The notes below the pieces were generated by a model. That model had not been told where the DNA came from. It worked only from the letters and a program-made list of their open reading frames with translations, and searched no databases. The position numbers and the translations under genes were made by a program. From assembly GCA_001802795.1 (NCBI GenBank), contig MGZZ01000086.1:23313-68567 (forward strand): 45,255 nucleotides of DNA. The letters run 5' to 3'. This document shows positions 1 to 8,869 of the stretch, one piece after another. The number at the start of each line of letters is the position of its first letter. The first letter of the stretch is position 1. Source of the DNA: Ignavibacteria bacterium GWC2_36_12. Lineage in GTDB: Bacteria > Bacteroidota > Ignavibacteria > Ignavibacteriales > Ignavibacteriaceae.

Positions 1-954
1 TGCTATCGGAACACTATAAGAAGAAAATTTGTCTTTTTCTCCCTGCGTTAGTCCACCCAAATCAATATCACCAAATTCAATTCGGGAAACATTGGCTTCG
101 GGGAATGTTCCATAAAATGAAAGTATAAGATTCTCGGAATCGTCCTCTCCGCAAACAATTATATTGTCGAGCGAGGAAATTCCCCCGTTTTCCATTTCAA
201 GAAGGATTTTAGAAAAATAAACATCATAAGTATGAAGGTTCAGAGTACCTATATCCAGCGTTGCACCAATATGTTTTAATTTGCGCCCTTGTAGAAAAAT
301 AAGCTTGCTGTATTCTTTACCAATGTAAACAATCAGCGATTGATCGTCCGGGAAAAACTTTTTTGCTTTAGCAACATAATACGCAAGAGATATTTCGGCA
401 CTCTTGACTGCCGGAATTCTGAAATGTCTCTTACCATGATGACGTGCAAGAGAATTAATCAAATTTATACAGCCAACTTCTCCACCGAGAAATACGGACA
501 ACAGTGACTTATCTGCCAGTTCTACATAACCGAGATTTTGTTTATCTATTGTTACGTTTTTCGACTCCTGAATATCCTCGATAATTTCCTGGGTAACTTT
601 GGCTGTTGCAAGTTGTTTCGACCCCTCATAAGCATGATAGTGAATCGCAGGTTCTGTAAGAGCAGGAATAAACAAGCTGTTTTTAAGATTTATCCCGGCA
701 AGATCGTTAGCAAGTGTTGTTACTGTAGAAGCTGCCATTTTGTTCTCGAGCACCGTATCCTGGCTTTGAATATTTTCCAGATTCAGTTCGGCACCATCGA
801 TGTTTAGATTCGATATGCCTTCCTCAACGTCAATAGACGGTTGAACAAAATCTACACTTGCCGTTCTCAGAACAGTAAGCCTGTTATTCATTTTTGAAAC
901 TACTGCTACTTTAGTATCATTACCTTCACAGTATATACATACTAATGGTTTCAT
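1..954 (-). CDS. PilM-like actin-fold pilus assembly protein (partial, C-terminus off the left edge)
   Basis: An open frame of 318 codons starts at ATG 954 (MKPLVCIYCEGND) and runs off the window without a stop. Its ATG overlaps the pilT stop codon (TAATG), so it is translationally coupled to pilT. The protein has an alternating strand/helix look. Near residues 220-240 is LIVYIGKEYSKLIFLQG followed by ATLDIG, and near 278 is NIIVCGEDD. These resemble the phosphate-binding and adenosine-binding elements of the actin/FtsA/PilM ATPase fold. PilM is the cytoplasmic ring protein that links the PilN/PilO inner-membrane complex to the pilus motor. Position in a pilC-pilB-pilT cluster supports this, and pilN/pilO/pilQ would be expected further left. 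Sequence match to classical PilM is weak, so the family call is an inference from fold pattern plus context. Confidence 0.6.
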   Translation of the reverse strand, partial: MKPLVCIYCEGNDTKVAVVSKMNNRLTVLRTASVDFVQPSIDVEEGISNLNIDGAELNLENIQSQDTVLENKMAASTVTTLANDLAGINLKNSLFIPALTEPAIHYHAYEGSKQLATAKVTQEIIEDIQESKNVTIDKQNLGYVELADKSLLSVFLGGEVGCINLINSLARHHGKRHFRIPAVKSAEISLAYYVAKAKKFFPDDQSLIVYIGKEYSKLIFLQGRKLKHIGATLDIGTLNLHTYDVYFSKILLEMENGGISSLDNIIVCGEDDSENLILSFYGTFPEANVSRIEFGDIDLGGLTQGEKDKFSSYSVPIA

Positions 955-2183
955 TATGCTGCCGTTAATAGTTGTTGAATTCTTGTTTTGTTATTTGCAT
1001 AAGCCACTGCATTTTCAAGAGAAATTTTCTTTTCCAGGTATAAGCGTTTCAGGTCTTGTTCCATTGTTATCATTCCCATATTACCGCCCTGGTTAATCAT
1101 CATATAAATTTCACTTGTGTTGTTATTTTTAATTGCTGCCTTTACGCTTGGGGTAGCAATCAAAACTTCTTTTGCCATTATACGTTTTCCATCAAGACTT
1201 GGAATAAGCTTCTGGGAAACAACTGTTACCAAAACATCTGCAAGTCTGTTTCTTACACGTTCTTGTTCGTTAGGATGAACTTCTGCTATTATTCTGTCTA
1301 TTGATTCTGTTGCAGAAGAAGTGTGTAGTGTTGAAAATACTTTGTGACCGGTGTCCGTAACTTCTAAGGCTGCTAATATAGTGTCGGGATCTCTCATTTC
1401 TCCAATAACAATTATATCCGGATCCTGTCTTAATGCCTGAATAACACCGTCTTTGAAAGTAAGAACATCGCGCCCTACCTCTCTATGCCTGATAATTGAA
1501 ATTTTTGATATATGAACATATTCAATAGGGGAAGCAACTATAATTATATGGCAGGGATCAAAATTATTGTGGTAATCGATAAATGCATCAAGGGTTGTTG
1601 ACTTACCTGAACCGGTTATCCCGGTAACAAGCGATAAGCCAAATTTGATATAACCATGGCTCATCATCTTTACAACGTTAGGATGGAAGTCAAGCGACTT
1701 AAGTGGTCTGATTGTTTGATTGATGGCTCTCATATTAAGAGCTAAAGTATCCAGGTCAAAATATGTATCTGCTCTGAATCTTACATTGAGATTTCTTCTT
1801 TCATAGAGGTAGGTATAGCTAAAATCGAGATTTCTTGTTAACGCAAGATATTTTCTTTGGTTTGAATTAAGCAGATTAATTATTAAAACAGCCGCTTCAT
1901 CAAGAGAAAATTGTGGGAGATCTTCAACTCTTTTTTTCTTTCCGTAAATTCTCATCCAAATACTTGTTGCATTCGCATGCCCACCTACTTCAATATCCGA
2001 AGCATCTCTTTCAATCATTCCCGTCAAAAACTTGTTAAACAAATTTCTCAAACTTATCTTATCGTCCCCAGAGAGCTTATCAATGTTCTCGAGAATATAA
2101 TTTACCCTGTCTGGTCCCGTAAGAGAGGCAGGAATTGTTTTAGAGAAATTATCGAGAATATTTTTTTCTTTGGTTATCGACAA
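954..2183 (-). CDS. pilT: Type IV pilus retraction-type ATPase PilT
   Basis: This is a 409-residue secretion ATPase of the PilT/GspE superfamily, a cytoplasmic hexamer that powers pilus retraction. Walker A is GITGSGKST at residues 188-196. The Asp-box/Walker B region is DPDIIVIGEMRD at 254-265, followed by the His-box TGHKVFSTLHT. It lacks the N-terminal MshEN domain and the four-Cys zinc site seen in the neighbouring pilB, which points to PilT rather than PilB. It is about 60 residues longer than typical PilT, mainly at the N-terminus. It lies 87 bases downstream of pilB and overlaps the pilM-like gene by one base. It could be a PilU-type paralogue; the superfamily assignment is secure. Confidence 0.88.
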   Translation of the reverse strand: MSITKEKNILDNFSKTIPASLTGPDRVNYILENIDKLSGDDKISLRNLFNKFLTGMIERDASDIEVGGHANATSIWMRIYGKKKRVEDLPQFSLDEAAVLIINLLNSNQRKYLALTRNLDFSYTYLYERRNLNVRFRADTYFDLDTLALNMRAINQTIRPLKSLDFHPNVVKMMSHGYIKFGLSLVTGITGSGKSTTLDAFIDYHNNFDPCHIIIVASPIEYVHISKISIIRHREVGRDVLTFKDGVIQALRQDPDIIVIGEMRDPDTILAALEVTDTGHKVFSTLHTSSATESIDRIIAEVHPNEQERVRNRLADVLVTVVSQKLIPSLDGKRIMAKEVLIATPSVKAAIKNNNTSEIYMMINQGGNMGMITMEQDLKRLYLEKKISLENAVAYANNKTRIQQLLTAA

Positions 2184-2270
2184 CTAAAACACCTTTCATA
2201 TAAAGGCAAATGTTTAATCACTCCACGCCAAGCTGTTTTTATAGTAATAATTACTTGTTTATAGGAAATA

Positions 2271-4061
2271 TTACTCATCGGATGTTCCTGCAATAACTTC
2301 TTCGATTGATGTTATTCCCATCTTTACTTTCTCTAATCCTGTTTCTCTCAGATTCAACATCCCATCTAATTTTGCTTGTTCTCTGATCTTTTCTTCATCA
2401 ACTTCGATACCAGATCGTACTATTATTTGTCTTATGCTTTTCGTGAAATACAGTGCTTCGTGAATGGCAATTCTACCTTTAAAGCCTGTATTATTACATT
2501 TTTCACATCCTTTGGGTTCATATATGGAGTAGTTTTTCCATTCCCCTTTATTAATTTTTAGAAGATCGAGAAGGTCATCATCGAGCTTTAATACTTTACG
2601 TTTACAGTTTTCACACAATCTTCTAATCAACCTTTGTGCAACTATAATATTAATTGCATAAGCAATTAAAAAGGGTTCGATTCCCATTTTATAAAGACGA
2701 GCTACAGCACTCGGGGCATCGTTTGTATGCAATGTGGAAAACGTAAGGTGTCCGGTGTTAGCGAGTTTAATAGCTACTTCTGCTGTTTCTTTGTCTCTCA
2801 TTTCACCAACAAGAACTATATCCGGGTCATGTCTTAGTATAGATCTTATTGCTTGTTCAAAATTCATTTTGTAACCGATCTTTAGCTGCCTGGCACCTTG
2901 AATAACGTACTCAACCGGATCCTCGACTGTAAGAACATTTACGGAAGGATCTATTACCTGGTACAGAGCTGCAACAAGAGTTGTACTTTTACCACTTCCT
3001 GTTGGTCCCGTCAGGATTATCATTCCCTGGGGTTGTTTGATGGCTTTCTCGAAAGCCGCGCGGGAATAACCGGCTAATCCGAGTTTATCCAGATCTTTAA
3101 TAACTTTCCTGTCATCAAGAATTCTTATAACAACACTTTCAAACTTATTTTTTAGTTCTGTTCCAACCGTAGGAAGAACTGAAACCCGGAATCTGATAAC
3201 CTGGTCGTCAATTTCTCTTTGTATAAAACCATCCTGAGCCATCTCTCTTTCAAAACGGTCCATCCCTTTAGAACGGTCCTTAACAACTGCAACAACAGCT
3301 TCCGGTAATGTACCGTCCTGTATATGCCATTGTTGGAGATTTCCGTCTAAGCGGAATAATATTTCTGTCCTGTTTCCCGGCTTGGGAACAAAATGAATAT
3401 CGCTCGCTCCTTTTCTCACACCTTCAACGAGAGCGCCTTCTACAAGGTTAATTAATGCACTCTTATTTATTTCTGCATCAAGAGCTTCTTCGTCAAGACT
3501 TTCATCCTGTTCAATGTGAATTTCGGTATCATTCGCTTCCTCCATCATTTTCAAATAAACATTTTCCGGAGGAATAATTGTGTTTACGAGTTTTTCGTAA
3601 TCCTTTTTCCTAATAAAAAGTACTTCATATTTTTTTGCGTTGAGTCCAAATGCAATTTTGGGGATGTTCCTGTCTGTTGGATCAATTGCTGCGAGAATCA
3701 ATTTATCCTTAACGCGTTCGTCATACATAAAGGGAATAACTTTATGCTCGAGCATTTGAGATTTAAGGCTGTCGGGCGCATTTGTAATTAATTGCTTAAG
3801 TGATTTTAATCTTTGGGGGGGAATATCCTCCAGCGATGCATCTAACTCCCGGAACGCATAAAGGATTGCCACCTCTCTGAATATAAGATCATGATCAAAA
3901 CCAAAGTCCTGCACTAATATCTGGGCAAGATTTCTTTTTATTTTGCTTTTATCATTTGCTTTCGCCTGAAGTGCTTTCTCAAGTATAGTTCCATCAATTA
4001 TTCCTTTTTTAAAAAGGAGATAACCGATTTTGTCAGTCATTTCAAGATTGGTATCGATCAT
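2271..4061 (-). CDS. pilB: Type IV pilus extension ATPase PilB / GspE
   Basis: A 596-residue secretion ATPase that drives pilin polymerisation. The N-terminal third (about residues 10-160) matches the MshEN/GSPII_E N-domain (IGYLLFKKGIIDG, then IPFMYDE...LILAAIDPTD). The ATPase core has Walker A GPTGSGKSTT at 352-361, the Asp box DPVEY, Walker B DPDIVLVGEMRD and the His box TGHLTFSTLHTNDA. A zinc-binding tetra-Cys set follows (C483, C486, C519, C522), as in PilB/GspE and not in PilT. Length is typical of PilB. Its ATG overlaps the end of pilC by four bases (ATGA), so the two are translationally coupled. Confidence 0.93.
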   Translation of the reverse strand: MIDTNLEMTDKIGYLLFKKGIIDGTILEKALQAKANDKSKIKRNLAQILVQDFGFDHDLIFREVAILYAFRELDASLEDIPPQRLKSLKQLITNAPDSLKSQMLEHKVIPFMYDERVKDKLILAAIDPTDRNIPKIAFGLNAKKYEVLFIRKKDYEKLVNTIIPPENVYLKMMEEANDTEIHIEQDESLDEEALDAEINKSALINLVEGALVEGVRKGASDIHFVPKPGNRTEILFRLDGNLQQWHIQDGTLPEAVVAVVKDRSKGMDRFEREMAQDGFIQREIDDQVIRFRVSVLPTVGTELKNKFESVVIRILDDRKVIKDLDKLGLAGYSRAAFEKAIKQPQGMIILTGPTGSGKSTTLVAALYQVIDPSVNVLTVEDPVEYVIQGARQLKIGYKMNFEQAIRSILRHDPDIVLVGEMRDKETAEVAIKLANTGHLTFSTLHTNDAPSAVARLYKMGIEPFLIAYAINIIVAQRLIRRLCENCKRKVLKLDDDLLDLLKINKGEWKNYSIYEPKGCEKCNNTGFKGRIAIHEALYFTKSIRQIIVRSGIEVDEEKIREQAKLDGMLNLRETGLEKVKMGITSIEEVIAGTSDE

Positions 4062-5431
4062 GCAATATCTCTTTCAACATAAATTTGATTTGATGCTCCA
4101 GGCGTTTTGGGTCTTACCGTTGCGGTTTCTGCCGATACAAGAGTCAATCCTATCATTACAACCATAATTATCATTGCTATAAAAATTTGAACGACTTCAA
4201 TAAAATTCTTCAGTTTGTAAACTGTTTCACTCTCATAATAGTTGGCAAGTTGTAAGCTCGTATTTTTCAGCGTTCCCGTTTCTTCCCCCGAATGAAGTCT
4301 TGAAAGAGCAGTTTCAGTAAAAACCCCGGTCGCTGTAAATGCGTCTGTTATACCCACACCTTTTTTTATCATTAAAGGAATAGCTATGTTTTTGACTCTG
4401 TCTTCAAAATATTTATTCCCTGTAGCTTCGGCAGCTATTCTTATCGGTTCTATGCTCTCTGCTGAACCACTATAAAGAGTGTAAAATACCCTGCAGTAAA
4501 CTTCTATAAGTGTTTTATGAATTAACGAACCCAAAACCGGAATTCTAATAATGTACTTATCCATTATATATCCCCCCTTTTTCGATTGAGCAAAACGCCA
4601 CGCTACAATTGGGGGTATTAGAGTAAATGCTGTCACCAAAATTGAATTTTCTACCAGGAAGTCACTTACGGCTAAAGTAAAGGCTGTCATCGGGGGCAAA
4701 TCAATTCCGAACTTTACAAACAACTTGGCGGTTTCCGGAAATATATATCCCACATAGAATAAGACAGCAAGGAAAAGAACAAATAATGTAACTGCCGGTG
4801 TGATAAGGGCGCTTCTTAAATTCTTTTTAAATTCTTGCCTTCTCTCAAGAAACTTAGCTGTGGCTCTGTATATTTCTGTCATATTACCGCTCTTTGAAGC
4901 AAGCCCTAACATATATGCGGTGAACTTGCCGAAGACAGATTGATACTTTAAGAATGTTGCCTCGCTATCGGCACCTTTTTTAAGATCGTTATTAATTTCC
5001 TTAAGTGTTTCCCTGAGAGTTTTATTTTCTGTGTCGTTTATCAGGAGAGTTAAAATTTCACTGTATGGAAGTTTCTGCTCAAGCAGCTCCGCACTAATTT
5101 TTACAAATGTTACGATTTCTGTTTGCGGTGGTTTTGACTGGAAGTCTATTAACTTTTTATTTATCGATAATATCTCGAAACCGAGTTTTGTTAAAGCATC
5201 CTCGACTTCTTTTTTAGTAAATGCTTTCTGCTCTCCCTTGACAGGCTTATCCTTACCACGTCTGACTTTGTAAATAAAAGTAGATTTTTTTTCGATTTCT
5301 TTTATCTTCAGCTGGTTTCTTTCGGCAAGCCGGTGAATTTTCCTTTTGCCCTCGGTGATAGAATTAGCAGATAGCGACCCGCTTATTGTCTGCCCGTTTA
5401 CTTTTTGTGCTGTAAATTTGAATTCTACCAT
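4058..5431 (-). CDS. pilC: Type IV pilus inner-membrane platform protein PilC / GspF
   Basis: A 457-residue GspF-family integral membrane protein, the platform on which PilB and PilT act. It has the two-fold GspF repeat: cytoplasmic helical halves at about 110-200 and 300-400, each followed by hydrophobic segments (near 208-232 and 255-275, then 410-435). Conserved pieces include KTLIEVYCRVFYTLYSG and the LHSGEETGTL turn. The N-terminus is unusual in holding two successive short elements of the FEILSINK kind (residues 3-50 and 75-95) joined by a basic linker, where typical PilC has one. It overlaps pilB by four bases. The pilin genes lie upstream on the same strand but are separated by a terminator, so pilC probably has its own promoter. 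Confidence 0.9.
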   Translation of the reverse strand: MVEFKFTAQKVNGQTISGSLSANSITEGKRKIHRLAERNQLKIKEIEKKSTFIYKVRRGKDKPVKGEQKAFTKKEVEDALTKLGFEILSINKKLIDFQSKPPQTEIVTFVKISAELLEQKLPYSEILTLLINDTENKTLRETLKEINNDLKKGADSEATFLKYQSVFGKFTAYMLGLASKSGNMTEIYRATAKFLERRQEFKKNLRSALITPAVTLFVLFLAVLFYVGYIFPETAKLFVKFGIDLPPMTAFTLAVSDFLVENSILVTAFTLIPPIVAWRFAQSKKGGYIMDKYIIRIPVLGSLIHKTLIEVYCRVFYTLYSGSAESIEPIRIAAEATGNKYFEDRVKNIAIPLMIKKGVGITDAFTATGVFTETALSRLHSGEETGTLKNTSLQLANYYESETVYKLKNFIEVVQIFIAMIIMVVMIGLTLVSAETATVRPKTPGASNQIYVERDIA

Positions 5432-5670
5432 TATCTATCTCTTATTTTAAATTCTTGTGAGTTTTTATATTCAACTCAATTCTTATTCCAAAAAAAATCA
5501 ATAATATAATCCTTGTTTTTACATAGTTTATCATATAATTCAGAAAGAATAACACATAAAACAAGTAAATCTTTTTGAAAGGGAAATGACCATTTTTTGT
5601 TATGACTAATACTAACCTGGGGTTTGGTGGGATTTTTTAATATATGCTCACGAAGGTTATCTTTTCTTTT
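5432..5670. other. Non-coding gap between pilC and the pilin terminator
   Basis: AT-rich stretch upstream of pilC (minus strand) with no open frame of note. It should contain the pilC promoter, but I found no TAnnTTTG element on the minus strand. It holds the 13-mer AATGACCATTTTT at 5585-5597, which recurs at 23143-23155 in another intergenic gap. Confidence 0.4.
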
Positions 5671-5714
5671 TTAAAATAAAAAAGGCTGATAAAATTTTAC
5701 TCATTCCATCAGCC
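5671..5714 (-). terminator. Rho-independent terminator after the pilin-like genes
   Basis: Read on the minus strand, GGCTGAT (5714-5708) pairs with ATCAGCC (5690-5684) across a 17-base loop. The stem can extend by A:T and G:T pairs to nine base pairs. A run of six Ts and then ATTTT follows. It lies 49 bases beyond the stop of the 5763-6143 gene and would separate abundant pilin transcription from pilC-pilB-pilT. Confidence 0.8.
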
Positions 5715-5762
5715 CTCAGGTTGTTAATTAGTTTTATACGGTTTAACAATCATAAGATATTG

Positions 5763-6143
5763 TTACTGCGTTAAGACAACGGTAATTGAAGTAGGTGAAA
5801 CAGTAGCCGTATGCTGAATTGTGGTTCCAGCATCATTTTTTTCTGTACCATAACCTTGTATAGTTATGGTCTGTGCGCTAACTGAAGGAGCATAATTACC
5901 ATTGGCAGTAGTATCTAACTGAGTTGGTATAGTCCATCCTGTAAAGGTGTTTCCACCACCACCCATCGACCCTGGCTTTTTGTAATACTGCTGTGCCATT
6001 GCACCAAGGTTATTCAAGTCCGATACTACACCGTCCCTGTTAGAGGAAACCGCATTGGCGTTAAACAGGTTGATACCAACTACTACAGCGATACCAACGA
6101 CTATAACACCAAGCACGATTAAGAGAAGCTGTTGCTGACCCAT
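5763..6143 (-). CDS. Pilin-like protein with a two-residue leader (paralogue 1)
   Basis: A 126-residue protein beginning MGQQQLLLIVLGVIVVGIAV. One long hydrophobic helix directly at the N-terminus is followed by a soluble domain, the layout of a type IV pilin. The usual basic leader is missing: only Met-Gly precedes the helix, and no Glu sits at the expected mature position 5. A shared block YYKKP..MGGGGNTF.GW occupies residues 53-69. Start is ATG 6143 with a strong AGGAG site seven bases upstream. It lies downstream of paralogue 2 and just upstream of the pilus assembly genes, so it is probably the fibre subunit. I know no characterised homologue; the pilin role is inferred from layout and context. 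Confidence 0.7.
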   Translation of the reverse strand: MGQQQLLLIVLGVIVVGIAVVVGINLFNANAVSSNRDGVVSDLNNLGAMAQQYYKKPGSMGGGGNTFTGWTIPTQLDTTANGNYAPSVSAQTITIQGYGTEKNDAGTTIQHTATVSPTSITVVLTQ

Positions 6144-6207
6144 TATAGATCTCCTTTGTTTGTTTTTGTTTTGTTAGTTTTTGATTTCAGTTTTCTTATA
6201 AGAAACC

Positions 6208-6588
6208 TTATCTAATTATTATTATATTATACGCATCCGATGAAACCGTTGTCCTTACCTGTATCGAATCACTTCCTGTTACTACTTCAGTTCCTGTGCC
6301 AGTTATAATGACACTGTCACTATATATTACAGCCGAGTAACTTCCATTGACGGTACTTTGAAGTTCACCAGGCACATCCCAGCCAATAAAACTCTTACCA
6401 CCGCCTCCAAATGGAACCGGGCGTTTATAATAACCAATTGCAATTGATGCAATGTTGGCACTTTCATTCATGAGAATATCTCTTTTAGAGTCAATCGCAT
6501 TTTGTCTGAATAACTGTATCGAGATAGCAATTGCTATTCCCACCACTATTATTCCCAATACAATAAGCAATAGTTGTTGCTGTCCCAA
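6208..6588 (-). CDS. Pilin-like protein with a two-residue leader (paralogue 2)
   Basis: A 126-residue paralogue of the 5763-6143 product, of identical length. It has the same MGQQQLLLIVLG start and hydrophobic helix, and the same central block YYKRP..FGGGGKSF.GW with W-x-VP-x-EL after it. The remaining soluble part has diverged, with a beta-rich, Ser/Thr/Ile/Val-rich C-terminus. The start codon is TTG at 6588, preceded by GAAGG six bases upstream; no ATG is available before the conserved MGQQQ. It is the first gene of the pair, 64 bases from the second. The weak start codon here and the strong start of paralogue 1 suggest a minor and a major subunit. That split is inference. Confidence 0.68.
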   Translation of the reverse strand: MGQQQLLLIVLGIIVVGIAIAISIQLFRQNAIDSKRDILMNESANIASIAIGYYKRPVPFGGGGKSFIGWDVPGELQSTVNGSYSAVIYSDSVIITGTGTEVVTGSDSIQVRTTVSSDAYNIIIIR

Positions 6589-7069
6589 TATTTACCTTCG
6601 TAATGTTTCTTTATAATTAATCTCTTAAAACAGCTCTAAGTGTTTGTAAATTTTACTTTCGCACTTAATTCTGGTTTTGTAAAATTTTCTTTGAAAGTAA
6701 TTTTTTCCTGAGAAGCAGAATTAATTATTTTCATAACAATTTTTTCAAAAAACAACATTCTAAAAAATCAATACCTATAGTATAAAAAGCGTGCCAACAA
6801 AATTGTGTTACTCAATAACTATATGTAACTAAATATCAAAATGAAGTGGGGTAATTATGTTAGTAGGTTTTACCTTGTAAAATTTTGAGGCTTAGTAATA
6901 TTTACCATAGTAAAAAATTATATTTTTAAAACAATGTCTTCGTTCTATCATAAATAAAAGTATAATGCATAATGATTTTTTAATATGTCTTTATACTATC
7001 AGGAGTTTTCCCTCTATAAACTTTTCAATCCTTTTCCTTATTTTAACAGCAAAAAACCTCTGAGCTATT
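6589..7069. other. 481-base divergent intergenic region between pilin-like genes and the glycosyltransferase
   Basis: Very AT-rich with no credible coding frame. It must carry the pilin promoter (minus strand) and probably that of the glycosyltransferase (plus strand). On the minus strand TTGGCACG (6797-6790) matches the -24 part of a sigma-54 promoter, but the -12 part is TTAT and not TTGC. I see no RNA gene or repeat here. Confidence 0.4.
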
Positions 7070-8695
7070 TTGATCTCATTTAACAAAGCCCCCATATCGT
7101 TAAAAACAGGCGCAGGCATTATAGTCTTTTCGTTTCTATTCCTTTATTTTTTATGTTTAATTATATCTGCGTGGATTACAGACGATGCTTTCATCACTCT
7201 AAGAACAATTGATAATTTCATTAATGGTTACGGGTTAAGATGGAATATTTCTGAGAGAGTTCAGGCTTATACTCACCCATTATGGATGTTTCTTCTCTCT
7301 ATTATATACTTTTTTACAAGAGAGCCTTACTACTCAACAATAACTGTTTCAATAATAATTTCATTATTTACCGTTTATTTGCTGGCATTTAAGATATCTA
7401 CAATAAGTAATAACTCTATTTTAATTTTAATTGCATTAATATTCTCAAAAGCTTTCGTCGATTATTCAACTTCGGGACTTGAAAATCCACTTACTCATTT
7501 ACTGATTACAATATTCTTTATTATTTCTTTGGGAAAAGATACCGATAGAAAAATTGTGCTACTTTCATTAATAACTTCTATTGCAGCTATAAACCGGATG
7601 GATTCAATTCTCCTGTTATTGCCATCCCTGGTTTTTTCTATATATAAAACAGGGTGGAGAATATCCATAAAACAATTTCTTTTAGGAACAATTCCATTAA
7701 TTGCATGGATCTCGTTTTCTCTTTTTTATTATGGTTTCGCATTTCCGAATACTGCTTATGCAAAGCTTAATAACGGCATTAATGAAAGCGAACTAATATC
7801 ACAAGGCTCATACTATCTTCTTAATTCATTTTACATGGATCCGCTCACTCTTCCTGTAATACTTGGTGGGTTGGTTATTCCCTTTTTATTTAAAAGAAAC
7901 GTCTTTTTCCCCGCTGCTTTTGGAATCCTTTTCTATCTTATATATATAGTAATAATCGGGGGGGATTTTATGAGCGGAAGGTTCTTGTCTTCTCCTTTTT
8001 TAATCGCAATTATCATACTTTCTCAAACAGAATTGCGATGGAGAAAAACTATTATAGCTTTATCTGTTATTGTTTTCCTTGGACTTATGGCTCCCTATCC
8101 AACAATATTTAGTTCTACAACATACGGATTGGGACCAAAAATAGTTAAGGGTTTCAGAATTGGTCCATATATTCTAACCACTTTTGATAATGGAATAGCT
8201 GATGAAAGACTTTTCTACTATCAGTTTACGGGATTACTAAATCACAAGAAATTAAAAGAGCATCCCTGGGTTAAAAAGGCATTCCAGGTTAAAGAAGAAA
8301 AAAGCTCTCCGATTGTATACACAATAGCCGGAATATTCGGTTATTATGCGGGTCCTCAAATTCATATTGTCGACCCATGGGCACTTGGAGATCCGTTATT
8401 ATCAAAACTTCCTGCTACGGAGTATTGGCGTGTTGGCTCTAAAATACAGCCTGGAGAAAAATGGTGGAGGATTGGTCACTTCGCCCGTAAAATTCCCGGG
8501 GGTTACTTAGAGACTATTAAAACAGGTGAAAAACATTTGGAAGATAAAAGTTTAAGAGAGTACTACGACAAACTTCTGTTTGTGATAAAAGGAGATTTAT
8601 TCGACACCCAAAGACTAAAAGAAATAATAAATCTTAATTTTGGCAAATATGATTACCTGGTAAACGCATACAACTCAAAATTAGAACATCACTAA
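7070..8695 (+). CDS. Polytopic GT-C type glycosyltransferase (ArnT/AftB-like)
   Basis: A 541-residue membrane protein with about ten hydrophobic segments in residues 15-360 and a soluble C-terminal domain of about 170 residues. Residues 33-41 (AWITDDAFI) carry the Asp-Asp pair of GT-C lipid-phosphosugar-dependent glycosyltransferases at the end of the first membrane helix. It is followed by LRTIDNFINGYGL and ERVQAYTHPLW, the periplasmic loop motif common in this group. It should move a sugar from a polyprenyl phosphate donor onto a cell-surface or glycoprotein acceptor. The acceptor is unknown; the adjacent pilin-like genes make pilin glycosylation a possibility only. The start is TTG at 7070 with no clear ribosome site, so it is uncertain. 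Confidence 0.72.
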   Translation: MISFNKAPISLKTGAGIIVFSFLFLYFLCLIISAWITDDAFITLRTIDNFINGYGLRWNISERVQAYTHPLWMFLLSIIYFFTREPYYSTITVSIIISLFTVYLLAFKISTISNNSILILIALIFSKAFVDYSTSGLENPLTHLLITIFFIISLGKDTDRKIVLLSLITSIAAINRMDSILLLLPSLVFSIYKTGWRISIKQFLLGTIPLIAWISFSLFYYGFAFPNTAYAKLNNGINESELISQGSYYLLNSFYMDPLTLPVILGGLVIPFLFKRNVFFPAAFGILFYLIYIVIIGGDFMSGRFLSSPFLIAIIILSQTELRWRKTIIALSVIVFLGLMAPYPTIFSSTTYGLGPKIVKGFRIGPYILTTFDNGIADERLFYYQFTGLLNHKKLKEHPWVKKAFQVKEEKSSPIVYTIAGIFGYYAGPQIHIVDPWALGDPLLSKLPATEYWRVGSKIQPGEKWWRIGHFARKIPGGYLETIKTGEKHLEDKSLREYYDKLLFVIKGDLFDTQRLKEIINLNFGKYDYLVNAYNSKLEHH

Positions 8696-8869
8696 CAATT
8701 GTATTCTTTTATCAAATTCCTAATAATTCTTTGGTATCTTTTTATCGGGGAATAACTCAACGATTTTCTTTAAATAAAACCCTACGCTATTTGCAGGCAG
8801 TCGGGTTTCCAAGCTCGAAATTGGCAACTGAATTCTTCATAATGTATATTTTTTATTGCAAAAGCTTCT

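Noticed and set aside
5585-5597. 13-mer AATGACCATTTTT shared with 23143-23155
   Set aside because: Only 13 bases match, the flanks differ and both lie in AT-rich gaps. It may be chance or a trace of a decayed repeat.
6781-6797. Sigma-54-like promoter upstream of the pilin-like genes (TTGGCACG on the minus strand)
   Set aside because: The -24 part matches well but the -12 part is TTAT and lacks the essential GC, and it is about 190 bases from the start codon. Kept only as a note.
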